Below are positions 43,154 through 51,353 of a stretch of 64,000 nt of DNA, in pieces. This DNA is from Planobispora longispora (GTDB lineage: Bacteria > Actinomycetota > Actinomycetes > Streptosporangiales > Streptosporangiaceae): the NCBI RefSeq assembly GCF_016863135.1, contig NZ_BOOH01000001.1, forward strand, positions 186,001 to 250,000. The letters run 5' to 3'. Position 1 is the stretch's first letter. Every line of letters starts with the position of its first letter. The position numbers and the translations under genes were made by a program. The notes beneath the pieces are model-generated. The model ran no database searches, was not told where the DNA came from, and saw only the letters and a list, made by a program, of their open reading frames with translations.

Positions 43154-44311
43154 TCAGGACCGGCCGCACGCCTCGGGGCAGAACTTGACCTCGGGGTGGT
43201 CCGCCGACGGCTCGTCCAGCAGGGGCTGCGGCTGGGACTTCAGGTGCCGGTCGAGGAAGGCGGCCACGTACGTGCGGGTGAGCTCGGCGGCGCGCTTGGC
43301 GTCCAGGGCGCCGTAGGCGGGCGTGATGCCGAGGGCGCCCGCCAGCAGCGGCAGGTCGGTGGAGGACTGGTGATCCGCGCCCGTCAGCACGAGCCAGCGC
43401 TTCCAGCCGGTCAGCAGCTTCCAGTCGCGGTCCCAGGAGATGTCGCGACCGCCGGGGACGTGCTGCGGCGAACCGATGAACATGAACGGCCGGGTGAAAC
43501 CGCCCTTGGGGATGCGGGCGTAGGTGGTGCCGTCCATGTCGATCCCGGCGCGCACGCGGGAGTCCTTGATCAGGGTCGCCATGGCGCTGGCCCCGCCGAT
43601 CGACTGGCCCGCCATCGCGATGCGGGAGCGGTCGATCCGGCCGGAGCCGTCCCACTCCGACGGCAGCCGGTCGAGCACGAAGGAGACGTCGGCCGCCCGG
43701 CCCTGGACCACGCCCGTGCCGAAGCCCGGGTCGCTGTCGCTGTCACACGCGATGCATTCGGCGAACCGCCCGTCGGGCAGGGCCGTGACGTAGCTCTCGT
43801 AGGGGTGGTCGATCCCGACCACGACGTATCCCCGGCTGGCCAGATCCTCGGCCAGGGACGTGAGGGTGCTCACCGGCTTGGTGAAGCCGGGTGAGAGCAC
43901 CACCAGCGGAAGCCCGCGCCCGGAGGGGGCGGCGTCCTTGACGGCGTGCGTGCGCGTCTTGCTCAGCGTGTCGTACGGCACGCCGACGATCTTGGAGCCC
44001 TTCAGGAGGAGTTCCGATTCCTTCGGCGTCATGTACGGCGCCCGCTGCCCGTCACGCTGCTCGGTCGGATACCAGAGGGTGACCTTGAGCTCCCTGGCGT
44101 CGGCGTCGAGGTTCCAGGGATCGGGGCGGGAGGTGTCCTTCAGGTACAGGACGGTGGTGCCGACCGGATGGGGACCGGTGGGGGCCGGCAGGGTGACGGG
44201 GCCGGTCGGCGTGGCCGCCGCGCCGGCGGGTCTGGGCGGGGCGGGCGCGGTGCAGGCGGACGCGGCCAGGACGGTCAGGCCCGCCGCGGCGACGGCCAGG
44301 AGCTGTCTCAT
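43154..44311 (-). CDS. Alpha/beta-hydrolase lipoprotein, PAF-acetylhydrolase-like
   Basis: 385 aa. Lipobox AASAC (Cys20), Pro-rich linker, then a hydrolase with nucleophile GQSIGG (about residue 231), acid in GIDMDGTTY and His in TGADHQSS. LPLVVLSPGFTKPVSTLTSLAEDLASRGYVVVGIDHP (in two parts) is typical of platelet-activating-factor acetylhydrolase-type lipases. Surface-anchored; probably an esterase of lipids or polymers. Thirteen bases separate it from the upstream S41 protease gene, so both are one operon. Confidence 0.88.
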   Translation of the reverse strand: MRQLLAVAAAGLTVLAASACTAPAPPRPAGAAATPTGPVTLPAPTGPHPVGTTVLYLKDTSRPDPWNLDADARELKVTLWYPTEQRDGQRAPYMTPKESELLLKGSKIVGVPYDTLSKTRTHAVKDAAPSGRGLPLVVLSPGFTKPVSTLTSLAEDLASRGYVVVGIDHPYESYVTALPDGRFAECIACDSDSDPGFGTGVVQGRAADVSFVLDRLPSEWDGSGRIDRSRIAMAGQSIGGASAMATLIKDSRVRAGIDMDGTTYARIPKGGFTRPFMFIGSPQHVPGGRDISWDRDWKLLTGWKRWLVLTGADHQSSTDLPLLAGALGITPAYGALDAKRAAELTRTYVAAFLDRHLKSQPQPLLDEPSADHPEVKFCPEACGRS

Positions 44312-44324
44312 CGGCAGGTCCCTT

Positions 44325-45743
44325 TCACTTGTGCAGCAAGGTCAGGGCCTTGGCCAGCGCGGGGTCGCGTCCGGCGGCCGCGTCCTCGGCGGTCGGGGGC
44401 ACGTGGTGGTCGGGCGGCACGCCGATCCGGTCGATCACCTCGCGGTTGGGCCCGAGGTGGTGCTTGGACGGAAAGCCCAGCAGGGTGTTGTTGCTCAGCA
44501 GGTAGGAGGAGGCCGGGCCCGATACCGCCCCCGCGGTCCTGGTGCCGACCAGCTGGCCGAGGCGCAGGTCCTTGACCGCGGCGCTGAAGTGCTCGCACGC
44601 CGAGGGGCAGCCGGGGCCGATGAGCACCACCAGCGGCAGGCCGAGCAGCTCGACGGTGTCGTCGGTCCGCATGGCCTCGCATTCGCCGTCCACGGTGCAC
44701 TGGTAGGCGGTGACCTTGCCGTGGCCGAACGCGCTGAGCAGCCGGGTGGTCTCGGCGGGGCTGCCGCCGCCGTTGTCGCGCAGGTCCAGCACGACGCCCG
44801 ACAGCGTCCGGCCGGTGCGCAGCCGGGCGATCGCCTTGAAGACCCTGTTCGCGGCGTCGGAGGCGAACCCGCGCAGCCGCACGTAGGCGACGTCGTCTTC
44901 CAGCAGCTTCGACTGCACCACCCGCAGGGCGGCCGGATCCTGCGGGAAGAGGCCGGGTGTGAGCGTCACGCTCCAGCGGCGGCCGGTGGCCTGCCGCAGC
45001 AGCCGCAGCTCGACCGGGCGCGCCTCGGGGTAGTCGGGGTAGAGGGCGGCGACGGCGGGGGTGGCCCTGCCGTCGATGAAGGGCGCCGAGTCGTTGACGG
45101 CTTCGATGATGTCGCCGGGGCGCAGCCCGGCGGCCTGCGCGGCGCCGCCCTGCACGGCGGTGACGAACAGCGGGGGGATCGCGGCGCCGGGGTCGCCGCC
45201 CGCCTGCAGGGAGGTGACGCTGACCTGCAGGCCCAGGCCGTAGCCGTCGACGTCGTAGGAGTCGGGCGGCCGTCCGGCGTCGTGCGCCCAGCGGGCGTGG
45301 TCGTCGCCGAGGGCGGCCACGATGGCCTCCAGGGTGGTGACGGCCAGCTTGTCGCGGAGATCGGGGACCCGGTCGGTGACCTTGCGGTAGGCGGTCTCGA
45401 AAGCGGCCCAGTCGGCTTTCCTGTCGCCGGTCAGCGCGGGCATGATCGCCTCGGGCACGTCGCGCCCGTTGCGGTTGAGCTCCTGGGTCAGGGCGAGGAA
45501 TCCGGCGGCCAGCAGCGAGCGGGCGTCCAGCACGGCGCCGGCGTGGTAGCGGTCGAGGATGCAGAAGTACGCCTGCTCGATCACGTCGACCGTGGTGGGC
45601 GTCTCCGCCCCGAGGGATCCCGAAGGCCGCGCGCAGGCCGTACCGGCCGCCGCGCTGGCCTGGCTGCGCGGCGGCGTCGGCGCGGTGCAGGCGGCGGCCA
45701 GGAGCAGGGCGAGTCCGGCGGCCGCGGTCCTGACGGCGGTCAT
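44325..45743 (-). CDS. S41-family (C-terminal-processing-like) peptidase lipoprotein with PDZ domain
   Basis: 472 aa. Lipobox LAAAC (Cys19). After an N-terminal helical part comes a PDZ-like segment (FVTAVQGGAAQAAGLRPGDIIEAVND, about 185-210) and the S41 domain (VVLDLRDNGGGSPAET, about 305-320) with Ser in GPGCPSACEHF. The Lys of CtpA-type enzymes is not obvious (GTRTAGAVSG occupies that area), so a Ser-His-Glu arrangement or lost activity is possible. Six Cys. Extracytoplasmic. Operon with the downstream lipase-like lipoprotein. Confidence 0.82.
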   Translation of the reverse strand: MTAVRTAAAGLALLLAAACTAPTPPRSQASAAAGTACARPSGSLGAETPTTVDVIEQAYFCILDRYHAGAVLDARSLLAAGFLALTQELNRNGRDVPEAIMPALTGDRKADWAAFETAYRKVTDRVPDLRDKLAVTTLEAIVAALGDDHARWAHDAGRPPDSYDVDGYGLGLQVSVTSLQAGGDPGAAIPPLFVTAVQGGAAQAAGLRPGDIIEAVNDSAPFIDGRATPAVAALYPDYPEARPVELRLLRQATGRRWSVTLTPGLFPQDPAALRVVQSKLLEDDVAYVRLRGFASDAANRVFKAIARLRTGRTLSGVVLDLRDNGGGSPAETTRLLSAFGHGKVTAYQCTVDGECEAMRTDDTVELLGLPLVVLIGPGCPSACEHFSAAVKDLRLGQLVGTRTAGAVSGPASSYLLSNNTLLGFPSKHHLGPNREVIDRIGVPPDHHVPPTAEDAAAGRDPALAKALTLLHK

Positions 45744-45807
45744 GGGCCCTCCTTCGCCGGCCTCATGACCGAGGTGCTGTGTCCGTTGATGACCTCGACA
45801 AGCCCGG

Positions 45808-46851
45808 TCATGAGAGCCGCCTGCGGATCCACCGGAAGCAGAGTCCCGTGAGACCGGCGGTGAGCAGGGCGTAGATCCCGGTCTCGATCCACTGCAGCGG
45901 CCAGAAGCGCTCCAGGGGCTGGTAGGTCGCCTTCTGCCGGTAGCCGAGCCGGTTGACCTCGGCCGGGCACCCGTCCGGTGAGCCCGCTGCCGGCGCGCAG
46001 GCCCCCGACGTGGTGGAGACCCCCGTGATACGGCCGTCCTGGCCGCTGACGGCGATCGTGCGCCCGGACGGATCGACCAGTTCGCTGGACAGGACCCATG
46101 CGCCCGTGTGCCCGGGGATCGCCGCTTTTATGCGGACGTCGAAGGTGCCGTCACGGTTGATGCCGAAGCCGTCCACGTTCTCCCGGCCGAGCTCGAAGGC
46201 CGAGGTGACCGGGGGGATCAGGTGGGGCCGGACCAGCAGGGGCATGGCGAGCTGGACGGCGGCGAAGGCGACCAAGGTGAGGGCCATGGCGGGAAGGGTG
46301 CGGCGCACCAGCATCCCCACGGTCACCCCGAGGGCGAAGGCGAAGGCCGCATACCCCAGGGGGGCGATCCCGCGCGCGCTGAACACCAGGGGGTCCATGA
46401 GCGCGAAGCCCTCCGGGGCGGATTGGTCCAGCGGGCCGGACCACCAGGTCACCGCCAGACCGGCCGTTCCCGCGGCGGCCACGGCGATCAGGCCGGTGAA
46501 CCCGAGCTTGACCGCCAGCCACCGGGTCCTGGTGATGCTCTGGTTCCACACCAGCAGGTGCGTGTCCGCCTCCAGCTCGCGGGTGATCAGCGGCGCCCCC
46601 CAGAAGAGGCCGATCATGGCGGGCAGGATCAGCACGACGAGGATGCTGGCCAGGAAGGGGATCTCGTAGTCGTCGAACAGCTGGTCGTAGAAGCCCACGC
46701 AGTCATCGCCCCGTATGCAGGCGGCGAGCCCGCCGGTGTAGTCGGCGGCCAGCTGGGAGCCGGTCGGGACCAGGACCGCGGCGAGCAGCCCGAGCAGGAT
46801 CGCCGTCATCACGGCGGCGCCGCGGAGCTGGCGCCAGGTCAGCCAGATCAT
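45808..46851 (-). CDS. ABC-2-type transporter permease
   Basis: 347 aa. Begins MIWLTWRQLRGAAVMTAILLG, then about six hydrophobic segments with an extracytoplasmic loop before the last (residues ~215-310, containing four Cys-bearing turns such as SGACAPAAGSPDGC). LITRELEADTHLLVWNQSITRTRWLAVKL is typical of YtrC/D-like permeases. Its start overlaps the ATPase stop by four bases. Likely exports or relays signals for cell-envelope stress; substrate unknown. Confidence 0.87.
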   Translation of the reverse strand: MIWLTWRQLRGAAVMTAILLGLLAAVLVPTGSQLAADYTGGLAACIRGDDCVGFYDQLFDDYEIPFLASILVVLILPAMIGLFWGAPLITRELEADTHLLVWNQSITRTRWLAVKLGFTGLIAVAAAGTAGLAVTWWSGPLDQSAPEGFALMDPLVFSARGIAPLGYAAFAFALGVTVGMLVRRTLPAMALTLVAFAAVQLAMPLLVRPHLIPPVTSAFELGRENVDGFGINRDGTFDVRIKAAIPGHTGAWVLSSELVDPSGRTIAVSGQDGRITGVSTTSGACAPAAGSPDGCPAEVNRLGYRQKATYQPLERFWPLQWIETGIYALLTAGLTGLCFRWIRRRLS

Positions 46852-47738
46852 CGCTGGACCTCCAGGGGGGCACGCCGATCGGCGGCGGCGGGCTTGTCCA
46901 TGTAGGCCAGGACGAGGTCCTCCAGGCTGAGCCGGGTGACCGTCCAGGCGGGGTCGTGGATCGGGGCGTCGGTGCGGACCACGTACGTGCTCTGCCGGTC
47001 GGTGTGGCGCGCGGAGACCACGTGCTGGCCTGCGGGGAGCCGGTCGGGGTCGCGGCGCGGGCCGGTGAGCCGGTGGTGGGCGGCCAGCAGCCTGTCGGTC
47101 TCCCCGGCGACCTGCACGCGCGAGTCGACGAGGACGATCAGGTAGTCACAGATCCGTTCCAGGTCGGAGACCAGGTGGGAGGAGAGCACGACGCTGAGCT
47201 CGTGCTCGGCGGTGGCCTCCATCAGCCCCTGCAGGAACTCGCGGCGGGCCAGCGGGTCGAGCGAGGCCACGGGCTCGTCCAGGATCAGCAGCTCGGGCCG
47301 CTTGGCCAGCCCCAGGGTGAGGGCGAGCTGGGCGCGCTGGCCGCCCGACAGCTTGCCCGCCCGCTGGGCGGGATCGAGACCGAGCCGCGCGACGCGCTCC
47401 CGCGCCATGCCGTCGTCCCAGCGGGGGTTGAGCCGCGCCCCCAGCCGCAGATGCTCGGCGACGGTCAGTCCCGCGTAGGCGGGGGTGTCCTGGGCGACGA
47501 ACCCGACCCTGGCCAGCTGCGCGGGCGTGCCCCCGGGCCGCCCGCCCAGCACGGCGATGTCGCCGGCCGTCGGTTCGAGCTGGCCGCTGGCGAGCTTCAG
47601 CAGCGTGGTCTTGCCGGCCCCGTTGGGGCCCACCAGCCCGACGACGTGGCCGGCCGGGATGTCGATGGTGCACTCGCGCAGCGCCCAGCGCCTGCCGTAC
47701 CTCTTGCCCAGTGCCTGGGCCGTTAAGACGGTGGTCAC
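46848..47738 (-). CDS. ABC transporter ATPase (YtrB-like)
   Basis: 296 aa. Walker A GPNGAGKTT (about 37-45), signature KLSGGQRAQLALTLG, Walker B LLILDEPVASLDP, switch His in SSHLVSDLERI. A ~75-residue C-terminal extension follows. Sandwiched by ATGA overlaps between the GntR gene and the permease gene, the usual GntR-ATPase-permease order of YtrA-type operons. Confidence 0.92.
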   Translation of the reverse strand: MTTVLTAQALGKRYGRRWALRECTIDIPAGHVVGLVGPNGAGKTTLLKLASGQLEPTAGDIAVLGGRPGGTPAQLARVGFVAQDTPAYAGLTVAEHLRLGARLNPRWDDGMARERVARLGLDPAQRAGKLSGGQRAQLALTLGLAKRPELLILDEPVASLDPLARREFLQGLMEATAEHELSVVLSSHLVSDLERICDYLIVLVDSRVQVAGETDRLLAAHHRLTGPRRDPDRLPAGQHVVSARHTDRQSTYVVRTDAPIHDPAWTVTRLSLEDLVLAYMDKPAAADRRAPLEVQR

Positions 47739-48139
47739 GCTATGTCCTCCTGAGCGGTGGTCCGAAAGGTGGTCATGAAGAGGGCCTCGATGCTCTCCTC
47801 GTCGAGGCCGGCCCGGCGCGCCTTGGCCAGCCAGCGCTGCAGCTCCAGCCGGAGCGGGCCGTGCGCGGCCAGCGAGGCGCCGGTGAGGGTCGCGGTCACG
47901 AACGTCCCGACCCCCGGCCGGGCGGTGATCAGGCCCTCGTGCTCGAGTTCCCGGTAGGCCTTGAGGACGGTGTTGGGATTGATCGCCAGCTGCGCCACGA
48001 CCTCCTTGACCGTCGGCAGCTGATCGCCCTCGTCCAGGAGGCCGAGCCGGAGCGCGTGCCGTACCTGCCGGACCAGCTGCAGGTACGGCGAGACGCCGGT
48101 CTTGGCGTCCAGATGGAACTCGATCACCGGTTCCTCCAT
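47735..48139 (-). CDS. GntR-family regulator, YtrA subfamily
   Basis: 134 aa if it starts at the ATG at 48139. GGAGG inside the first codons stands 5 bases before an in-frame GTG at 48127, whose product (VIEFHLDAKTGVSPYLQLV) begins exactly where YtrA proteins usually begin, so the shorter start is quite possible. Winged HTH: LPTVKEVVAQLAINPNTVLKAYRELEHEGLI. The short C-terminal dimerisation helix pair is the YtrA type. Represses its own ABC operon in response to wall-active agents in relatives. Confidence 0.92.
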   Translation of the reverse strand: MEEPVIEFHLDAKTGVSPYLQLVRQVRHALRLGLLDEGDQLPTVKEVVAQLAINPNTVLKAYRELEHEGLITARPGVGTFVTATLTGASLAAHGPLRLELQRWLAKARRAGLDEESIEALFMTTFRTTAQEDIA

Positions 48140-48140
48140 T

Positions 48141-48166
48141 TATCTAATGTCCTAGGACTTTAGATA
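48141..48166. promoter_or_regulatory. GntR/YtrA operator-promoter
   Basis: Palindrome TATCTAA-TG-TCCTAGGA-CT-TTAGATA: 24 of 26 bases are symmetrical. On the minus strand TTAGAT stands 3 bases before AAATG and may also be the -10, giving a leaderless or very short leader mRNA. Confidence 0.75.
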
Positions 48167-48274
48167 CTGGCATGTATGGAGCCGGTTAACGATCAGCACG
48201 CGGGAAATGCCGCGCCGGGCGGGCCACTCCGCCGCCGAGGCGTCACCGCCCCGCCGCCGTCTCCGGAGGGCGGC

Positions 48275-48318
48275 GGGCCGCCGGATCCGGAGGGGTCGGG
48301 CCGCCGGATCCGGAGGGG
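48275..48318. repeat. 21-base direct repeat, two copies
   Basis: GGGCCGCCGGATCCGGAGGG(G) at 48275 and 48298 (period 23). Each contains CCGGATCCGG. Confidence 0.85.
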
Positions 48319-48326
48319 GCGGGGCC

Positions 48327-48382
48327 TTGAGTTGACACCGCAGTGTGGTTTACAGTTCAAACCACAGGTTTGCGATGCAAAC
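48327..48382 (+). promoter_or_regulatory. Promoter and palindrome of the second ABC unit
   Basis: TTGAGT (48327-48332), 18-base spacer, TACAGT (48351-48356). Just downstream GTTTGC-GAT-GCAAAC is a perfect palindrome (48368-48382), with TTCAAACC and CGTTTGAG halves nearby. Probably bound by the wHTH protein encoded second in the unit. Confidence 0.65.
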
Positions 48383-48407
48383 TCGTTTGAGCCTTCAAGA
48401 GGGTCGC

Positions 48408-49049
48408 ATGAACATGGATGACGACGAGCTCGCGCTGAGTCCGGAGGAGACGCTCCGGCTGATCGAGCAGCAGGAGACGGCGACGGTGAACCGCATCGTC
48501 CCCGACCCCGTCCCGCACTACCTGGCATGGGGCGTCGCCTGGTTCGTCGGGTTCGGTATGTTCTTCCTGCACCACGGCCTGTCCGGCACGCCGTACGTGG
48601 AGATTCCCATCGGGGTCGTGCTGGCGCTGCTGTTCGGGCTGATGGCGATGGCGATGCTCGTCAGCGCCATGACGACGTGGCAGCTGCGCAGCCCCGTGCG
48701 GGGCGCGTCCCAGGAGCGCGGCACGATGTACGGCATGGCCTGGGGCTTCGGCTTCTTCGCCATGTGGGTGATCGCCGTCAGGTTCGGCCCGCTCCTGCCC
48801 GCCCCGGAGCGGAGCCTGCTGTGGTCGAGCCTGTCGATGCTGGTGGTCGCCCTCCTCTACATGGCGGGCGGGATCATCTTGTCGTTGCGGCCGATGTTCG
48901 TCCTCGGCGCGGGCCTGGCCGTGCTCAACGCGGTCGGCGCCGCCGCCGGGCCGGGCTGGCACGCCCTCCTGATGTCGGTGGGCGCCGGGGGCGGATCCAT
49001 CGTCACCGCGCTCGTGCTGCGCCGGAAGCGCCGGAGGCTCCGCCGGTGA
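48408..49049 (+). CDS. Polytopic membrane protein of unknown function
   Basis: 213 aa from the ATG at 48408. An acidic N-tail (DDDELALSPEETLRLIEQQE) precedes five or six hydrophobic segments (YLAWGVAWFVGFGMFFLHHG, IGVVLALLFGLMAMAMLVSAM, MYGMAWGFGFFAMWVIAV, and two more) and an Arg/Lys-rich end. I do not recognise the family. First gene of a unit with a winged-helix regulator and an ABC transporter, so it may be an accessory or sensor protein. Confidence 0.75.
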   Translation: MNMDDDELALSPEETLRLIEQQETATVNRIVPDPVPHYLAWGVAWFVGFGMFFLHHGLSGTPYVEIPIGVVLALLFGLMAMAMLVSAMTTWQLRSPVRGASQERGTMYGMAWGFGFFAMWVIAVRFGPLLPAPERSLLWSSLSMLVVALLYMAGGIILSLRPMFVLGAGLAVLNAVGAAAGPGWHALLMSVGAGGGSIVTALVLRRKRRRLRR

Positions 49050-49366
49050 CCCCCGACCTCGACCCGGTGATCCACGCGCAGGCCCGGCTCCGGGTGGTCG
49101 CCACGCTCAACACCCTCGCCCAGGGCGATCAGATCACCTTCCCGGGGCTGAAGGACCTCCTCGGCATGACGGCCGGCAACCTCTCGGTGCACCTGAGCAA
49201 GCTCGAGGAGGCCGGATACGTGGAGATCGTCAAGACCCACAAGGGCCGCACCCCCGTCACCTACGTCGCCCTCACCCGCCGCGGCCGCCTCGCCTTCGAG
49301 GAGTACACCGCGGCGATCCGCGAGCTGCTGGACACGGCCAGGGCGCCGGCGTCCGGCGACACCTGA
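49046..49366 (+). CDS. Winged-helix regulator (HTH_34/MarR-like)
   Basis: 106 aa, GTG start overlapping the membrane-protein stop. VIHAQARLRVVATLNTLAQGDQITFPGLKDLLGMTAGNLSVHLSKLEEAGYV (read in two parts) plus the wing HKGRTPVTYVALTRRGRLAFEEY identify the small single-domain type that pairs with ABC exporters. Likely represses this unit through the GTTTGC/GCAAAC palindrome. Confidence 0.9.
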   Translation: MTPDLDPVIHAQARLRVVATLNTLAQGDQITFPGLKDLLGMTAGNLSVHLSKLEEAGYVEIVKTHKGRTPVTYVALTRRGRLAFEEYTAAIRELLDTARAPASGDT

Positions 49367-49392
49367 CCCCTCCGAGAAAGGAAACCCCTCCG

Positions 49393-50367
49393 ATGGCGGA
49401 GCCCACCGCGGGACCCCTCGCAGAATCCACCGCGGCGCCGGTCGCGGCCCCCTCCACGGACCCGGCGGCCGGAACGCGGGCGCGGCCCGAGACCCTGGCC
49501 CGCGCCGTCGGGGTCACCCGCCGCTACGGGGACGTCCTGGCGCTGGACGGCCTCTCCCTCGACATCCGCTCCGGCGAGCTGGTCGGCCTGCTCGGCCCGA
49601 ACGGCGCGGGCAAGTCCACCCTGATCAACCTGTTCGTCGGGCTGCGCAAGCCGAGCTCCGGCCGGGTGGAGCTGCTCGGCGGCTCCCCCGCCGACCCCGC
49701 GCGCAGGCGCGGCATCGGCGTCACGCCCCAGGAGACCGGGCTCCCGGCGACCCTGCGGGTCCGCGAGGTCGTCGACTTCGTCGCCGCCCACTACCCCCGG
49801 AGCGTCGAGCGCGGGGCCCTGCTGGAGCGGTTCGGCCTGTCCGGGCTGGAGCGCCGCCAGATCGGCGGGCTGTCGGGCGGGCAGAAGCGGCGGCTCGCGG
49901 TGGCGCTGGCGTTCGTCGGCGACCCCCGGCTGGTCTTCCTCGACGAGCCGACCACCGGCCTGGACGTCGAGGCGCGGCGGTCGCTCTGGGAGGCCGTCCG
50001 GCACTTCCACGCCGAGGGCGGCACCGTGGTGCTGACCAGCCACTACCTGGAGGAGGTCGAGGCGCTGGCCGAGCGGGTCGTGGTCATCGGGCAGGGCCGG
50101 ATCCTCGCCGACGGCACCACGGCCGAGGTGCGGGACATCGCGGGCGTGCGCCGCGTCACTCTGACCGCCGGCGACCTTCCCGAGCTGCCGGGCGTGCTCA
50201 GCGCGGAGCGCGACGGCGCCCGGACCCACCTGCTCACCACCGACGCCGACACCCTGGTCCGCGCGCTGGTCCGGGCCGACGTCCCCTTCTCCGACCTGGA
50301 GATCCGCCCCACCTCCCTGGAGGAGGCGTTCATCACCATCACCGCCCGCCCGTCCCGGGCCGCCTGA
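49393..50367 (+). CDS. ABC transporter ATPase (drug-exporter type)
   Basis: 324 aa, ATG after GAAAGGAAACCCCTCCG. An Ala/Pro-rich N-tail of ~35 residues precedes the domain: GPNGAGKST (about 74-82), QIGGLSGGQKRRLAVALA, LVFLDEPTTGLD and SHYLEEVEALA. The C-terminal part resembles DrrA/CcmA-type exporters (RPTSLEEAFITIT). Works with the permease 83 bases downstream. Confidence 0.92.
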   Translation: MAEPTAGPLAESTAAPVAAPSTDPAAGTRARPETLARAVGVTRRYGDVLALDGLSLDIRSGELVGLLGPNGAGKSTLINLFVGLRKPSSGRVELLGGSPADPARRRGIGVTPQETGLPATLRVREVVDFVAAHYPRSVERGALLERFGLSGLERRQIGGLSGGQKRRLAVALAFVGDPRLVFLDEPTTGLDVEARRSLWEAVRHFHAEGGTVVLTSHYLEEVEALAERVVVIGQGRILADGTTAEVRDIAGVRRVTLTAGDLPELPGVLSAERDGARTHLLTTDADTLVRALVRADVPFSDLEIRPTSLEEAFITITARPSRAA

Positions 50368-50449
50368 CCCACCGGCCCCCGGCCACCGGCGGACCGGCCG
50401 AACCCGCGCGCCCGGCGGGACGACCTCGCTTCCACGAGAGGACCGTGCC

Positions 50450-51187
50450 ATGGCACTTCTGCTCACCCATACCCGGTACCAGTTACTGGAGACCGTCCGC
50501 GTTCCGATCGCCCTGGTCGGCAACGCCTTCTTCCCCGGCGCCGCGATGCTCTTCTTCGTGGTCCCCGCCGCCGGGGACCACCCCGTCGGGGCCACGATCG
50601 CCGCCGCGTCGATGATGACCTTCTCGGTCATGACCAGCGGCCTGTTCACCCACGGCCTGGGCGTCGCCGAGGACCGCGCCCAGCCCTGGGACCCCTACAC
50701 CCGCACCCTGCCCGCCGGGCCGTGGCCGCGGTTCGGGGCCCGGATCCTCACCGCGCTGGGCATGACGCTCATCGGGATCCTGCCGGTGCTGGCCATCGCC
50801 GTCTTCCTCACCGAGGCCACCGCGACCCCCCTCCAGCTGCTGCTGGGCCTGGGCGCCCTGGTGGTCGGCTCGATCCCGTTCCAGCTGCTCGGTCTGTTCA
50901 TCGGCTACGCGCTGCCGATGAAGGCGGCGGTCGCGGTGGTGCAGCTGCTGTTCTTCCCGATGGCGGTGGGCGGCGGCCTGCTGACCAACCCGATGGACCC
51001 CCCGGCGTTCATCGCCGCGGTCGCCCCCTTCCTGCCCAGCCGCGGCGCGGCCGAACTGGTCTGGGCGGCCGTCGGGTACAACACCCCCCGGCCCCTGACG
51101 ATGGTCATGTTCGGCGTCTGGATCGTGGTCGCGGGGGCGCTGGCCCTGTGGGCCTACCGCCGCGACGAGGGCAACCGCTTCTCCTGA
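50450..51187 (+). CDS. ABC-2-type exporter permease (DrrB-like)
   Basis: 245 aa, six predicted helices, ATG after GAGAGGACCGTGCC. Begins LLLTHTRYQLLETVRVPIALVGNAFFPG, the usual opening of this group. Partner of the preceding ATPase; likely exports a lipophilic compound. Followed by a very strong terminator. Confidence 0.9.
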   Translation: MALLLTHTRYQLLETVRVPIALVGNAFFPGAAMLFFVVPAAGDHPVGATIAAASMMTFSVMTSGLFTHGLGVAEDRAQPWDPYTRTLPAGPWPRFGARILTALGMTLIGILPVLAIAVFLTEATATPLQLLLGLGALVVGSIPFQLLGLFIGYALPMKAAVAVVQLLFFPMAVGGGLLTNPMDPPAFIAAVAPFLPSRGAAELVWAAVGYNTPRPLTMVMFGVWIVVAGALALWAYRRDEGNRFS

Positions 51188-51259
51188 GGCGGCGCCTCGC
51201 CGAGGGGCGTGCGGCACCCGCCCGTCAGCGGGGCCCGCGAGTGGAGAGAGCGGAGAGAA

Positions 51260-51300
51260 GAGAGCGCCGCCGGACCCCGCAACGGTCCGGCGGCGCTCTC
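51260..51300. terminator. Terminator hairpin between convergent units
   Basis: 17-base perfect stem GAGAGCGCCGCCGGACC (51260-51276 with 51284-51300) and 7-base loop. Confidence 0.85.
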
Positions 51301-51353
51301 GCCCCGAGGGAGGCTCTCCCGGGTTTCCCGAGCCCCGGGAGAGCCGGGGGAGT

